Below, in pieces: positions 33,776 through 42,470 of a stretch of 64,000 nucleotides of DNA. Origin of the DNA: Azospirillum thiophilum (GTDB lineage: Bacteria > Pseudomonadota > Alphaproteobacteria > Azospirillales > Azospirillaceae); assembly GCF_001305595.1 (NCBI RefSeq), contig NZ_CP012403.1:208501-272500 (forward strand), read 5' to 3'. The notes under the pieces are model-generated. The model was given only the letters and a program-made list of their open reading frames with translations, had not been told where the DNA came from and searched no databases. Made by a program: the position numbers and the translations under genes. Each line of letters opens with the position of its first letter. Positions within the stretch are counted from its first letter, which is position 1.

Positions 33776-35530
33776 ATGGCACGCACGGCAGCCGACATCC
33801 TGGTGGACGTCCTGGTCGATTGGGGGGTCGACACCATCTTCGGCATCCCCGGGGACGGCATCAACGGACTGGTCGAGGCCCTGCGCAAGCGCAAGGACGA
33901 GATCCGCTTCATCCAGGTCCGGCACGAGGAGGCGGCGGCGCTGGCCGCCTGCGGCTACGCCAAATTCACCGGCAGGCTCGGCGTCTGCCTCGCCACCTCC
34001 GGCCCCGGCGGCATCCATCTGCTGAACGGCCTCTACGACGCCAAGCTCGACCACCAGCCGGTGCTGGCGATCACCGGCCTGCAATATCACGACCTCGTCG
34101 GCACCCACACCCAGCAGGATGTCGAGCTGGACAAGGTTTTCCAGGACGTGTCGGTCTTCAACCAGCGCATCATGGGCGCGGCCCATGTCCGCAACATCGC
34201 GACGCTGGCCTGCCGCACCGCGCTGGCCCATCGCGGCGTCGCCCACGTCACCATCCCGGTCGACCTCCAGGACCAGGCGGCCGGCGACGACCTGCGGGCG
34301 CCGCGCAACGTCGCCGGCCACAACACCGCCCTGTTCGCGCCGGAACTGCCGGTCCCGTCGGAGGCGGAGATGCGGCGTGCGGTCGAGATCCTGGATGCCG
34401 GCAAGCGCATCGTCATCATGGCCGGACAGGGCGCGCTCCACGCCACCGACGAGCTGGAGCGGCTGGCGGAGAAGACCGGCGCGGTGATCGTCAAGGCGCT
34501 GCTGGGCAAGGCGGCGGTGCCGGACGACAGCCCCTATACCACCGGATCGGTCGGGCTGCTGGGAACCGAGCCGTCGCAGACGGCGCTGGAGGGCTGCGAC
34601 ACCCTGCTGATCGCCGGATCGACCTTTCCCTACATCGAATATTATCCGAAGCCCGACCAGGCCCGCGGCATCCAGATCGACATCGACGCCGCGCGCATCG
34701 GCCTGCGCTATCCGGTGGAGGCCGGGCTGGTCGGCGATTGCCGGCTGGCGCTCGACATCCTGACCGGGCGGATCAAGCGGCACGAGGACAGGTCCTTCCT
34801 GGAGGAGGCGCAGGCCGGCAAGGCGGAGTGGATGCGGCTGATGGAGGAGCGCGGCACCCGCCGGGACCTGCCGATGAAGCCGCAGGTCGCCGCCTGGGAG
34901 CTGGGCAAGCGCCTCTCCGACACCGCCATCGTCGCCTGCGACAGCGGCACCATCGCGACATGGTGGGCGCGGCAGATCCCGGTGAAGCGCGGGCAGATGC
35001 ATTCGCTGTCCGGCAACCTCGCCACCATGGCGCCCGGCCTGCCCTATGCCATCGCGGCGCAGCTGGCCTTTCCCGACCGGCAGGTGGTCGCCTATGTCGG
35101 CGACGGCGGCTTCTCGATGCTGATGGCGGAGTTCGCGACGGCGGTGAAGTACAAGCTGCCGATCAAGGTGATCATCAACAACAACAGCTCGCTCGGACAG
35201 ATCAAGTGGGAGCAGATCGCCATGCTCGGCAATCCCGAATATGTCTGCGACCTGCAGCCGATCGACTTCGCCAAGGTGGCGGAGGCCTGCGGCGGCACGG
35301 GCTTCACCATCCGCGACCCCAAGGAGTGCGGCGCCATCCTGGACGCCGCGCTGGCCCATCCCGGCCCGGTGGTGGTCGATTGTCTCGTCGACGGCAACGA
35401 ACCGCCGATGCCGGCCAAGGTGAAGGCCGGGCAGGCCGCCCATTTCGTCGAGGCGCTGGCCAAGGGCACCCCGGATGCGCTGAAGATCGCCGCGACGGTG
35501 TTCAAGGACCGCGCCCGCGAGATCATCTGA
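33776..35530 (+). CDS. Thiamine-diphosphate pyruvate:quinone oxidoreductase (PoxB-like)
   Basis: A 584-residue enzyme of the acetolactate synthase/pyruvate oxidase family. The catalytic glutamate lies in VRHEEAAALAACGYAKFTG, the TPP-Mg motif is GDGGFSMLMAEFATAVKYKLPIKVIINNN, and the middle FAD-like domain includes GSVGLLGTEPSQ. This matches PoxB, which decarboxylates pyruvate to acetate and CO2 while reducing quinone at the membrane. PoxB's C-terminal membrane-binding helix is short here (ATVFKDRAREII), so membrane use is uncertain and another TPP enzyme of the same family is possible. It is a single gene with a possible stress promoter upstream. Confidence 0.8.
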   Translation: MARTAADILVDVLVDWGVDTIFGIPGDGINGLVEALRKRKDEIRFIQVRHEEAAALAACGYAKFTGRLGVCLATSGPGGIHLLNGLYDAKLDHQPVLAITGLQYHDLVGTHTQQDVELDKVFQDVSVFNQRIMGAAHVRNIATLACRTALAHRGVAHVTIPVDLQDQAAGDDLRAPRNVAGHNTALFAPELPVPSEAEMRRAVEILDAGKRIVIMAGQGALHATDELERLAEKTGAVIVKALLGKAAVPDDSPYTTGSVGLLGTEPSQTALEGCDTLLIAGSTFPYIEYYPKPDQARGIQIDIDAARIGLRYPVEAGLVGDCRLALDILTGRIKRHEDRSFLEEAQAGKAEWMRLMEERGTRRDLPMKPQVAAWELGKRLSDTAIVACDSGTIATWWARQIPVKRGQMHSLSGNLATMAPGLPYAIAAQLAFPDRQVVAYVGDGGFSMLMAEFATAVKYKLPIKVIINNNSSLGQIKWEQIAMLGNPEYVCDLQPIDFAKVAEACGGTGFTIRDPKECGAILDAALAHPGPVVVDCLVDGNEPPMPAKVKAGQAAHFVEALAKGTPDALKIAATVFKDRAREII

Positions 35531-35687
35531 CGGGCCGCCGGCGGGCGCCGATGATGGGCGTTCGCCGCCAAACCCGATCGCCCCGACGGGAGGATGAATT
35601 GACCGCTTGACGGGACGAGGCGTGCTCGTGCCATCGTCGCCCCTCGCCCGGCCGCGGTGGCCGGGTGCCGAGGAGATCCCCTGTCCG

Positions 35688-37151
35688 ATGAACGCCTTGC
35701 GGCGTCTGTCCGCCCCTTGCGCCGTCCTCGCCCTTCTCGCCGGGCTGGCGGCGGCCAAGCCCTGGCTGCATGCCCATCTGGAGCCCATCGCCGGTTCGTC
35801 GCTGAGCGGCGGGTTCGACATCGCCGTCGCGGCGGCGGCCTGGCTGGCCGCGGCCTGGGGCGGGGCACGGCTGATCGACCTGCTGGCGGCGGGCAACGGA
35901 AGCGGCGGGGCGAACGGGCAGCGGCCACCCCGCATCCCGCGGCTGCTCGCCGACCTGCTGCGCTTCTTCGTCTATGGCGTCGCGGTGCTGGCCATCCTGG
36001 CCTTCGTGCTGGAACAGCCGGTCACCGGCCTGCTGGCAACCTCGGGCGTCGCCATCGCCGTGCTTGGCTTCGCGCTGCGCAACATGATCGCCGACATCTT
36101 CGCCGGCATCGCGCTGAACATCGAGCATCCCTACCGGCTCGGCGACTGGCTGGAGCTGTCGCCCGGCGTGGCCGGCCGGGTCGACGAGATCAACTGGCGG
36201 GCCACCCGGCTGATCTCGTCGGACGGCACCGCCATCATCGTACCGAACGGCATCGTCGCCGGCAGCCGCTTCACCAACTACAGCCGCCCGGCCTCCGCCT
36301 TCCGCGCCACGGTGCCGATCCTGCTCGACCAGGAGGTGCCGGTCGAGCGCGCCAAGCGCATCCTGATGTCCGCCCTGCTGTGCGCCGACGGCGTGCTGCC
36401 CACCCCGCGGCCCGACGTGATCGTCGACGGCGTGACCCCCAACGGCGTCTCCTATCTGGCGCGCTTCTGGGCCGACGACGGCGCCCGCCTGTCGCTGGTG
36501 CGCGACGCCGTGCTGACCGCGGCGCTCGCCAACCTCGCCCGCGCCGGGATCGAGCCCGCCCGCCCGAAGCAGGAGATGCACCGCCGCCGCCCCGCCCCGC
36601 CCGACGGCGACGGCCTGCGGCACGGCCTGTTGCGGCGGCTCGACCTGTTCGACGCCTTCGACGACGAGGAAGTCGAGGCGCTGGCCCGGGCGATGCGCCC
36701 GCATCACCTCCCCGCCGGCGCCGCCGCCGTCCGCCAGGGCGACGCGGGGGAATCGCTGTTCGTCATCGCCGAAGGGGTGCTCGACGTCCAGGTCACAGCG
36801 CCCGCAAACGCCTCTCCGGCAGACGCGGAGGGCGGCCGGGGTCCCGGACCGCTCCACCTCATCCGCCTGCGGCCGGGCGACCTGTTCGGCGAGATGTCGC
36901 TGCTGACCGGCCAGCCGCGCAGCGCCTCGGTGGTCGCCTGCACCGACGCCCTGGTGTTCGAGCTGGAGCGCAGCCATCTCGACCCGCTGCTGCGCCGCCG
37001 CCCGGAACTGGCCGAACGGCTGGCCGAACTGATGGCCGAACGCCAGAGCCGGAACAGCGCCGAACGCGACCGCCGCCACGGCGCCGCCCCCTCGCCGCCG
37101 GTGGAATCGCAGGCGCTGCTGGCGCGGCTGCGCGGCTTCTTCAAGCTCTGA
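35688..37151 (+). CDS. MscS-family channel with C-terminal cyclic-nucleotide-binding domain
   Basis: A 487-residue inner-membrane protein. Hydrophobic helices occupy about residues 8-27, 38-60 and 85-140; the last contains the MscS pore-lining pattern (GVAIAVLGFALRNMIADIFAGIALNIEHPYRLGDWLEL), followed by the MscS beta domain (GRVDEINWRATRLISSDGTAIIVPNG). After a linker, residues about 320-455 form a cNMP-binding domain with the phosphate-binding cassette GDLFGEMSLLTGQPRSAS. This is the architecture of bCNG-type channels, which respond to cyclic nucleotides and in some members to tension. AGGAG at 35671 precedes the ATG by 12 bases. It lies directly upstream of the osmolyte operon. Confidence 0.87.
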   Translation: MNALRRLSAPCAVLALLAGLAAAKPWLHAHLEPIAGSSLSGGFDIAVAAAAWLAAAWGGARLIDLLAAGNGSGGANGQRPPRIPRLLADLLRFFVYGVAVLAILAFVLEQPVTGLLATSGVAIAVLGFALRNMIADIFAGIALNIEHPYRLGDWLELSPGVAGRVDEINWRATRLISSDGTAIIVPNGIVAGSRFTNYSRPASAFRATVPILLDQEVPVERAKRILMSALLCADGVLPTPRPDVIVDGVTPNGVSYLARFWADDGARLSLVRDAVLTAALANLARAGIEPARPKQEMHRRRPAPPDGDGLRHGLLRRLDLFDAFDDEEVEALARAMRPHHLPAGAAAVRQGDAGESLFVIAEGVLDVQVTAPANASPADAEGGRGPGPLHLIRLRPGDLFGEMSLLTGQPRSASVVACTDALVFELERSHLDPLLRRRPELAERLAELMAERQSRNSAERDRRHGAAPSPPVESQALLARLRGFFKL

Positions 37152-37495
37152 TCCGCACCGCGACCGGCGACCGCCAAGCCTGACCCCGGCCATTTTGCCA
37201 CCTTGGGTTGGTGGACGTTCCCGGACTCCATCCCTATCTAAACGGTCCCGATCGCAGAGCGGTCGGTTTGGAGCGACGGACTGCACGCCCGATGGAACGG
37301 CGGCAGCTCCATCATCGTGGAACCCCGGCCCGCCCGGGCCGTTATGCGGTGCGGGCGCAGGGTGCCCCCACCGGTGTTTCACGAGCGCTCGCGACGGGTG
37401 GCGGCCGCATTCCGCAGCCGGTGCCCCCGGTGTTTGGCCCTTCTTGCGGGTCGAGCGCCCCTTCGTCCTGAACCAACGAGGAGGCTCGACAGCCG
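37152..37495. other. Leader region of the NAGGN operon
   Basis: This 344-base gap contains the GGAAC-N16-CGTT promoter at 37319-37343, about 150 bases before the first start codon, and GAGGAG ahead of the ATG. The 145-base leader predicted from the promoter is GC-rich, with several possible hairpins but no known riboswitch core that I can name. Confidence 0.5.
37319..37343 (+). promoter_or_regulatory. EcfG-type general-stress promoter of the NAGGN operon
   Basis: GGAAC at 37319-37323, exactly 16 bases, then CGTT at 37340-37343. This is a perfect match to the consensus of the EcfG/PhyR-controlled sigma factor of alphaproteobacteria. Position and orientation suit the downstream osmoprotectant operon. 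Confidence 0.7.
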
Positions 37496-39271
37496 ATGTG
37501 CGGATTGAGCGGTGAAATCAGATTCAAGGCGGGAACCGCGGCGAGCAGCGCGGCGGTCCAGGCCATGTGCGACCGGATGGCGGCGCGCGGGCCGGACGGG
37601 CACGGCCTGTTCGCCCATGGGCGCGTCGCGCTCGGCCACCGCAGGCTGAAGATCATCGATCTCAGCGAAGCCTCGCAACAACCGATGGTGGACGCGGCGC
37701 TCGGCCTCGCCATCGTCTTCAACGGCTGCATCTACAACCACCGCGACCTGCGCGACGAGCTTGTCGGGCTCGGCTACCGCTTCTTCTCGGGCGGCGACAC
37801 CGAAGTCCTGATCAAGGCCTATCACGCCTGGGGACCGGATTTCGTCAAGCGCCTCAACGGCATGTTCGCCTTCGCCATCCATGAGCGCGACAGCGGCCGG
37901 GTCGTGATGGGGCGCGACCGGCTGGGCATCAAGCCGCTCTACCTCGCCGACATTCCGGGCGGCCTGCGCTTCGCCTCCTCGCTGCCGGCCCTGGTGGCGT
38001 CTGGCGGCATCGACACCGACGTCGATCCGGTGGCGCTGCACCATTACATGAGCTTCCACGCCGTCGTCCCGGCGCCGCGCACCATCCTGAAGGGCGTGCG
38101 CAAGCTCCCCCCCGCCACCGTGCTGGTGGTGGAGCCGGACGGCACCCAGCGGGAGACCACCTATTGGTCGCTGACCTTCGGCCCGCAGCCGGGCGACGAG
38201 GGGCGCGGCTTCGAGGATTGGCGCGAGCTGGTGCTGGAGACGCTGACCCGCGCCGTGCGCCGCCGGCTGGTGGCGGACGTGCCGGTCGGCGTGCTGCTGT
38301 CGGGCGGGCTGGACAGCTCGCTGATCACCGCGCTGCTGGCAGAGAACGGCCAGAGCGGGCTGAAGACCTTCTCCATCGGCTTCGAGACGGTGGGCGACGA
38401 GCGCGGCGACGAGTTCCAGTATTCCGACATCGTCGCCAAGCATTTCGGCACCGACCACCGGCGCATCTTCGTCGACAGCGCCCGCGCCCTGCCCGAGCTG
38501 CGCGACTGCGTGCGCGCCATGTCGGAGCCGATGGTCAGCCACGACAACATCGGTTTCTTCCTGCTGTCGCAGGAGGTGGCCAAGCAGGTGAAGGTGGTGC
38601 AGTCCGGCCAGGGCGCCGACGAGGTGTTCGGCGGCTATCACTGGTATCCGCCGCTGCTGGAGAGCCGCGACGCGGTGGGCGATTATGCCCGCGTCTTCTT
38701 CGACCGCGACCAGGCCGGAATGGCCGAGGCGCTCGACCCGCGCTTCGTCGGCGAGGACCATTCCCGCCGCTGGCTGGAGGAGCGCTTCGCCATGCCCGGC
38801 GCCGAACGGCCGGTGGACAAGGCGCTGCGGCTCGACACCACGGTCATGCTGGTGGACGACCCGGTCAAGCGCGTCGACAACATGACGATGGCCGCCGGGC
38901 TGGAGGCGCGCGTGCCCTTCCTCGACCATGAGCTGGTCGAGCTGGCCGCCCGCATCCCGGCGGAGATGAAGCTGGCCGAGGGCGGCAAATACGTGCTGAA
39001 GGAGGCGGCGCGGCGCGTCGTCCCGGAGGCGGTGATCGACCGGCCGAAGGGCTATTTCCCGGTGCCGGCGCTGAAATACCTGCGCGGCCCCTTCCTGGAG
39101 CTGGTGCGCGACGTGCTGGACGCCCCGGCCGCGCGCGAACGCGGGCTGTTCCGCCGCGACTATCTCGACCGGCTGCTGGCCGATCCGGAACGCCACATCA
39201 CGCCGCTGCGCGGGTCGAAGCTGTGGCAGGTGGCGCTGCTGGAATTCTGGTTCCAGGAACAGGGCTTCTGA
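37496..39271 (+). CDS. asnO: N-acetylglutaminylglutamine amidotransferase (asparagine synthetase-like)
   Basis: A 591-residue enzyme that would convert the dipeptide N-acetylglutaminylglutamine to its amide (NAGGN), a compatible solute. It is built like glutamine-hydrolysing asparagine synthetase: the catalytic nucleophile Cys2 (MCGLSGEIRF) starts an N-terminal glutaminase domain (FNGCIYNHRDLRDEL and LVVGRD-type GRDRLGIKPLYL), followed by the ATP pyrophosphatase domain with the PP-loop LLSGGLDSSLITALL. The family assignment rests on the next two genes, which complete the NAGGN set known from Pseudomonas and Sinorhizobium. Ordinary asparagine synthetase AsnB would be the alternative without that context. 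Confidence 0.9.
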   Translation: MCGLSGEIRFKAGTAASSAAVQAMCDRMAARGPDGHGLFAHGRVALGHRRLKIIDLSEASQQPMVDAALGLAIVFNGCIYNHRDLRDELVGLGYRFFSGGDTEVLIKAYHAWGPDFVKRLNGMFAFAIHERDSGRVVMGRDRLGIKPLYLADIPGGLRFASSLPALVASGGIDTDVDPVALHHYMSFHAVVPAPRTILKGVRKLPPATVLVVEPDGTQRETTYWSLTFGPQPGDEGRGFEDWRELVLETLTRAVRRRLVADVPVGVLLSGGLDSSLITALLAENGQSGLKTFSIGFETVGDERGDEFQYSDIVAKHFGTDHRRIFVDSARALPELRDCVRAMSEPMVSHDNIGFFLLSQEVAKQVKVVQSGQGADEVFGGYHWYPPLLESRDAVGDYARVFFDRDQAGMAEALDPRFVGEDHSRRWLEERFAMPGAERPVDKALRLDTTVMLVDDPVKRVDNMTMAAGLEARVPFLDHELVELAARIPAEMKLAEGGKYVLKEAARRVVPEAVIDRPKGYFPVPALKYLRGPFLELVRDVLDAPAARERGLFRRDYLDRLLADPERHITPLRGSKLWQVALLEFWFQEQGF

Positions 39272-39332
39272 CCGGACGCCATTCGGCCGGACGCCGCAGG
39301 AAAACCAGAGCCGAACATCAGGGGGGGATCCC

Positions 39333-41096
39333 ATGAGCTACGCCCGCGTGAAACCGCACAGGCTGGAACGCGCCGCCAGCGCCACCCTGCGCCACACCCG
39401 GCGCTATACCGGCCGCCCTCCGACCGAGGGCGAGGGGGAAGCCGAGGCGCCGCGCGCCGACGTGACGGTCGATTGCGGCTGGGGCCGGCTGATCTTCGCC
39501 CACACCTTCGACGATCAGGGCCGCATGATCGACACCCTGCGGCAGGAGGCGCCCGGCACCCGCGACATCGTGTTCTACCTGCAGGATCCGCATGTCGCCC
39601 TGTCGCGCGCCCCGCAGGAGCTGTTCCTCGACCCCTCCCACAGCTTCCGCCTGTGGCTGAGCGACTATCGCCCGTCCCGCCGCCGGCCCAAGGGCTATAG
39701 CGTCCGCCGCCTGCGCACGCGCGAGGATGCCGAGGGCGTGCAGCGCATCTATGCCCGGCGGCGGATGGTCCCGGTCTCCTCCTCCTTCCTGGTGGCGTCG
39801 CGCAACAGCCGGGTGCTGACCCATTTCGTCGCCTGCGACGACGCCACCGGCGAGGTGATCGGCGCGGTGACGGCGGTGGACCACGCCCACGCCTTCGGCG
39901 ATCCGGAGAACGGCAGCTCGCTGTGGTGCCTGGCGGTCGACCCGCAGGCCGCCTTCCCCGGCATCGGCGAGACGCTGGTCCGCACCGTGGCCGAGCATGT
40001 GCAGGCGCGCGGCCGCGCCTTCCTCGACCTGTCGGTGCTGCACGACAACGGGAACGCCATCGCACTCTATGAGAAGCTGAACTTCCGCCGCATTCCGGTC
40101 TTCGCGCTGAAGACGAAGAACCCGATCAACGAGCGGCTGTTCACCGGCCCGCAGCCCGGCGAGGCGCTGAACCCCTACGCCACCATCATCGTCACCGAGG
40201 CGCGGCGGCGCGGCATCGGGGTGGATGTGCTGGACGCCGAGGCCGGCTATTTCTGCCTGAGCTGGGGCGGGCGCAGCGTGGTCTGCCGGGAGTCGCTCAG
40301 CGAGCTGACCACCGCCGTCGCCATGAGCCGCTGCGACGACAAGGCGGTGACCCGCCGCGTGCTGGAGCGCGCCGGGCTGGCCGTGCCCGCCCAGATGGTT
40401 GCCGGAGACGCGGAGGAGACTGCGCGTTTCCTGGCGGAGCATGGCCGCATCGTCGTCAAGCCGGCGCGCGGCGAGCAGGGGCGCGGCATCACGGTGGACG
40501 TCCGCGACGCCGCGACCATGGAGAGCGCCATCGCCGCGGCCCGCCAGCATTGCGACACGGTGCTGCTGGAGCAGTTCTGCGAGGGGCAGGATCTGCGGAT
40601 CGTCGTCATCGACAAGAAGGTCGTGGCCGCCGCGGTGCGCCGTCCGGCCGAAGTGACCGGCGACGGCCATCACAGCGTGCGCGAGCTGATCGAGGCGCAG
40701 AGCCGCCGCCGCGCCGCCGCCACCGGCGGGGAAAGCCATATCCCGCTGGATGCGGAGACCGAGCGCTGCCTCGCCGCCGCCGGCCGGACGCTGGACGACG
40801 TGCTGCCGGCCGGCGAGCCGCTGCCGGTGCGCAAGACCGCCAACCTGCACACCGGCGGCACCATCCACGACGTGACCGACTGCCTGCATCCCGAACTGGT
40901 GGAGGTGGCGACGGTGGCCGCCCGCGCGCTCGACATCCCGGTGGTTGGGTTCGACCTGCTGGTCGAGGCGCCCGACCGGCCGGGCTATGTCTTCATCGAG
41001 GCGAACGAGCGGCCCGGCCTCGCCAACCACGAACCGCAGCCGACGGCGGAACGCTTCGTCGACCTGCTGTTCCCCCAGACGCGGGGGGTGTTCTGA
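39333..41096 (+). CDS. ngg: N-acetylglutaminylglutamine synthetase (GNAT plus ATP-grasp)
   Basis: A 587-residue two-domain enzyme. Residues about 130-270 form a GNAT acetyltransferase domain (SLWCLAVDPQAAFPGIGETLVRTV with the acetyl-CoA loop, and LSVLHDNGNAIALYEKLNFRRI). Residues about 300-580 form an ATP-grasp ligase domain (GRIVVKPARGEQGRGITVDV, DTVLLEQFCEGQDLRIVVID and the C-terminal VFIEANERPG metal ligands). It would acetylate glutamine and join a second glutamine. GNAT and ATP-grasp fused in one chain is the hallmark of NAGGN synthetase. It follows the amidotransferase by 61 bases. Confidence 0.92.
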   Translation: MSYARVKPHRLERAASATLRHTRRYTGRPPTEGEGEAEAPRADVTVDCGWGRLIFAHTFDDQGRMIDTLRQEAPGTRDIVFYLQDPHVALSRAPQELFLDPSHSFRLWLSDYRPSRRRPKGYSVRRLRTREDAEGVQRIYARRRMVPVSSSFLVASRNSRVLTHFVACDDATGEVIGAVTAVDHAHAFGDPENGSSLWCLAVDPQAAFPGIGETLVRTVAEHVQARGRAFLDLSVLHDNGNAIALYEKLNFRRIPVFALKTKNPINERLFTGPQPGEALNPYATIIVTEARRRGIGVDVLDAEAGYFCLSWGGRSVVCRESLSELTTAVAMSRCDDKAVTRRVLERAGLAVPAQMVAGDAEETARFLAEHGRIVVKPARGEQGRGITVDVRDAATMESAIAAARQHCDTVLLEQFCEGQDLRIVVIDKKVVAAAVRRPAEVTGDGHHSVRELIEAQSRRRAAATGGESHIPLDAETERCLAAAGRTLDDVLPAGEPLPVRKTANLHTGGTIHDVTDCLHPELVEVATVAARALDIPVVGFDLLVEAPDRPGYVFIEANERPGLANHEPQPTAERFVDLLFPQTRGVF

Positions 41097-41116
41097 GGGG
41101 GAGCTGTCGCGACGGT

Positions 41117-41266
41117 GCCCCCTCCCCATCCCTCCCCCGCCCTCGGCCGGCCGAAGGCCGGTCCGATCGCGGGAGAGGGGGTAGGAGACCTGGTGGCGCG
41201 ACGTACCTGTCGAAGCGGCGGCAGTCCCCTCTCCCACCGCAGGTGGGGGAGGGTCAGGGAGGGGGC
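41117..41266. repeat. Paired inverted GC-rich intergenic element, copy 2
   Basis: The outer arms 41117-41140 and 41243-41266 match as inverted copies at about 20 of 24 positions and share the core GCCCCCTCCC-xxx-CCCTCCCCC with the elements at 15409-15506 and 59541-59641. Between them lies another palindromic stretch (CGGCCGGCCG). It occupies the gap between ngg and the M42 peptidase gene. Confidence 0.7.
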
Positions 41267-41310
41267 CGGCACCGCCGCATATTTTCCCCCAGCAGGAGGA
41301 CAATCCGACC

Positions 41311-42369
41311 ATGGCCGTGCCGCTGCCCGTCGATATGGGCTATGTCACCGACATTCTCTACCGGCTGCTGACCACGCCGAGCCCGACCGGGCACACCGGC
41401 GACGTGGTGCGGCTGTGCTGCGCCGAGCTGGAGCGGATGGGAATCCGCTACGAGCTGACCCGGCGCGGCGCCATCCGCGCCGACCTGAAGGGCGTGCGGG
41501 CCAGCCCGGACCGCGCGCTGGTCGCCCATGTCGACACGCTGGGCGCCCAGGTGAAGATGCTGAAGGACAATGGCCGGATGGAGCTGGTGCCCATCGGCCA
41601 CTGGTCGTCGCGCTTCGCAGAGGGGGCGCGCTGCACCGTGCTGACCGACCGCGGCCCGTGGCGCGGCACCATCCTGCCGCTGAAGGCGTCGGGCCACACC
41701 TTCAACAAGGAGGTCGACAGCCAGCCGGTCAGCTGGCAGCAGGTGGAACTGCGCGTCGACGCCCCCTGCCGCAACCGGCGGGAGCTGGAGGAGCACGGCT
41801 TCAACATCGGCGACCTGATCGCCATCGATCCGCAGCCGGAGTTCCTGGAGAACGGCTTCATCGTCTCGCGCCACCTCGACGACAAGGCCGGCGTGGCGGT
41901 GATGCTGGGGGCGGCCAAGGCGGTGGTCGATGCCGGGGCATCCCTGCCGGTGGACTGCCACCTGCTGTTCACCATCTCGGAGGAGGTCGGGTCGGGCGCC
42001 TCGTCGATCCTGCACCAGGACGTGGCGGAGATGGTGACGATCGACAACGGCACCACCGCCCCCGGCCAGAACAGCAGCGAATACGGCGTCACCATCGCCA
42101 TGGCCGACAGCACCGGCCCGTTCGACATGGCGCTGACCCATGCGCTGCTGGCGCTGTGCAAGGCGCAGAACATCCCGCACCAGCGCGACGTCTTCCGCTA
42201 TTACCGCTGCGACAGCGCGTCGGCGATCGAGGCCGGCAACGACATCCGCACCGCGCTGGTCTGCTTCGGCATCGACGCCTCGCACGGCTACGAGCGCATC
42301 CACGCCAACGCGCTGGAAAGCCTGGTGCGGCTGCTGGTGCTGTACATGCAGAGCCCGCCCAGGGATTAG
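41311..42369 (+). CDS. M42-family metallopeptidase of the NAGGN system
   Basis: A 352-residue dinuclear zinc or cobalt aminopeptidase-like enzyme. Metal-binding motifs are present: AHVDTLGAQ (H-x-D), RHLDDKAGVAV (bridging Asp), the catalytic pair SEEVGSGAS, and a later aspartate in VTIDNGTTAPGQN. This family member is consistently found with asnO and ngg and is annotated in other genomes as the NAGGN-system M42 peptidase, probably breaking down or editing the osmolyte or its precursors. It ends 60 bases before a long palindrome. The repeat element upstream may separate its expression from that of ngg. Confidence 0.9.
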   Translation: MAVPLPVDMGYVTDILYRLLTTPSPTGHTGDVVRLCCAELERMGIRYELTRRGAIRADLKGVRASPDRALVAHVDTLGAQVKMLKDNGRMELVPIGHWSSRFAEGARCTVLTDRGPWRGTILPLKASGHTFNKEVDSQPVSWQQVELRVDAPCRNRRELEEHGFNIGDLIAIDPQPEFLENGFIVSRHLDDKAGVAVMLGAAKAVVDAGASLPVDCHLLFTISEEVGSGASSILHQDVAEMVTIDNGTTAPGQNSSEYGVTIAMADSTGPFDMALTHALLALCKAQNIPHQRDVFRYYRCDSASAIEAGNDIRTALVCFGIDASHGYERIHANALESLVRLLVLYMQSPPRD

Positions 42370-42428
42370 ATCGGATCGCGTAAAATCGGCATCGATTTGA
42401 AGCGTGAATCCGATCGCCAAACATAAGG

Positions 42429-42470
42429 CTAGAGTTTCGTGCGTTTCATATTAAACGCACGAAACTCTAG
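42429..42470. repeat. Perfect 18-bp-arm palindrome, copy 2
   Basis: Arms 42429-42446 (CTAGAGTTTCGTGCGTTT) and 42453-42470 are exact reverse complements around CATATT. The stop codon of the convergent hybrid kinase gene (42467-42469) is in the right arm. Relative to copy 1 at 32306-32347, three arm positions differ and each is compensated on the other arm. Between convergent genes it would work as a bidirectional terminator. Confidence 0.9.
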
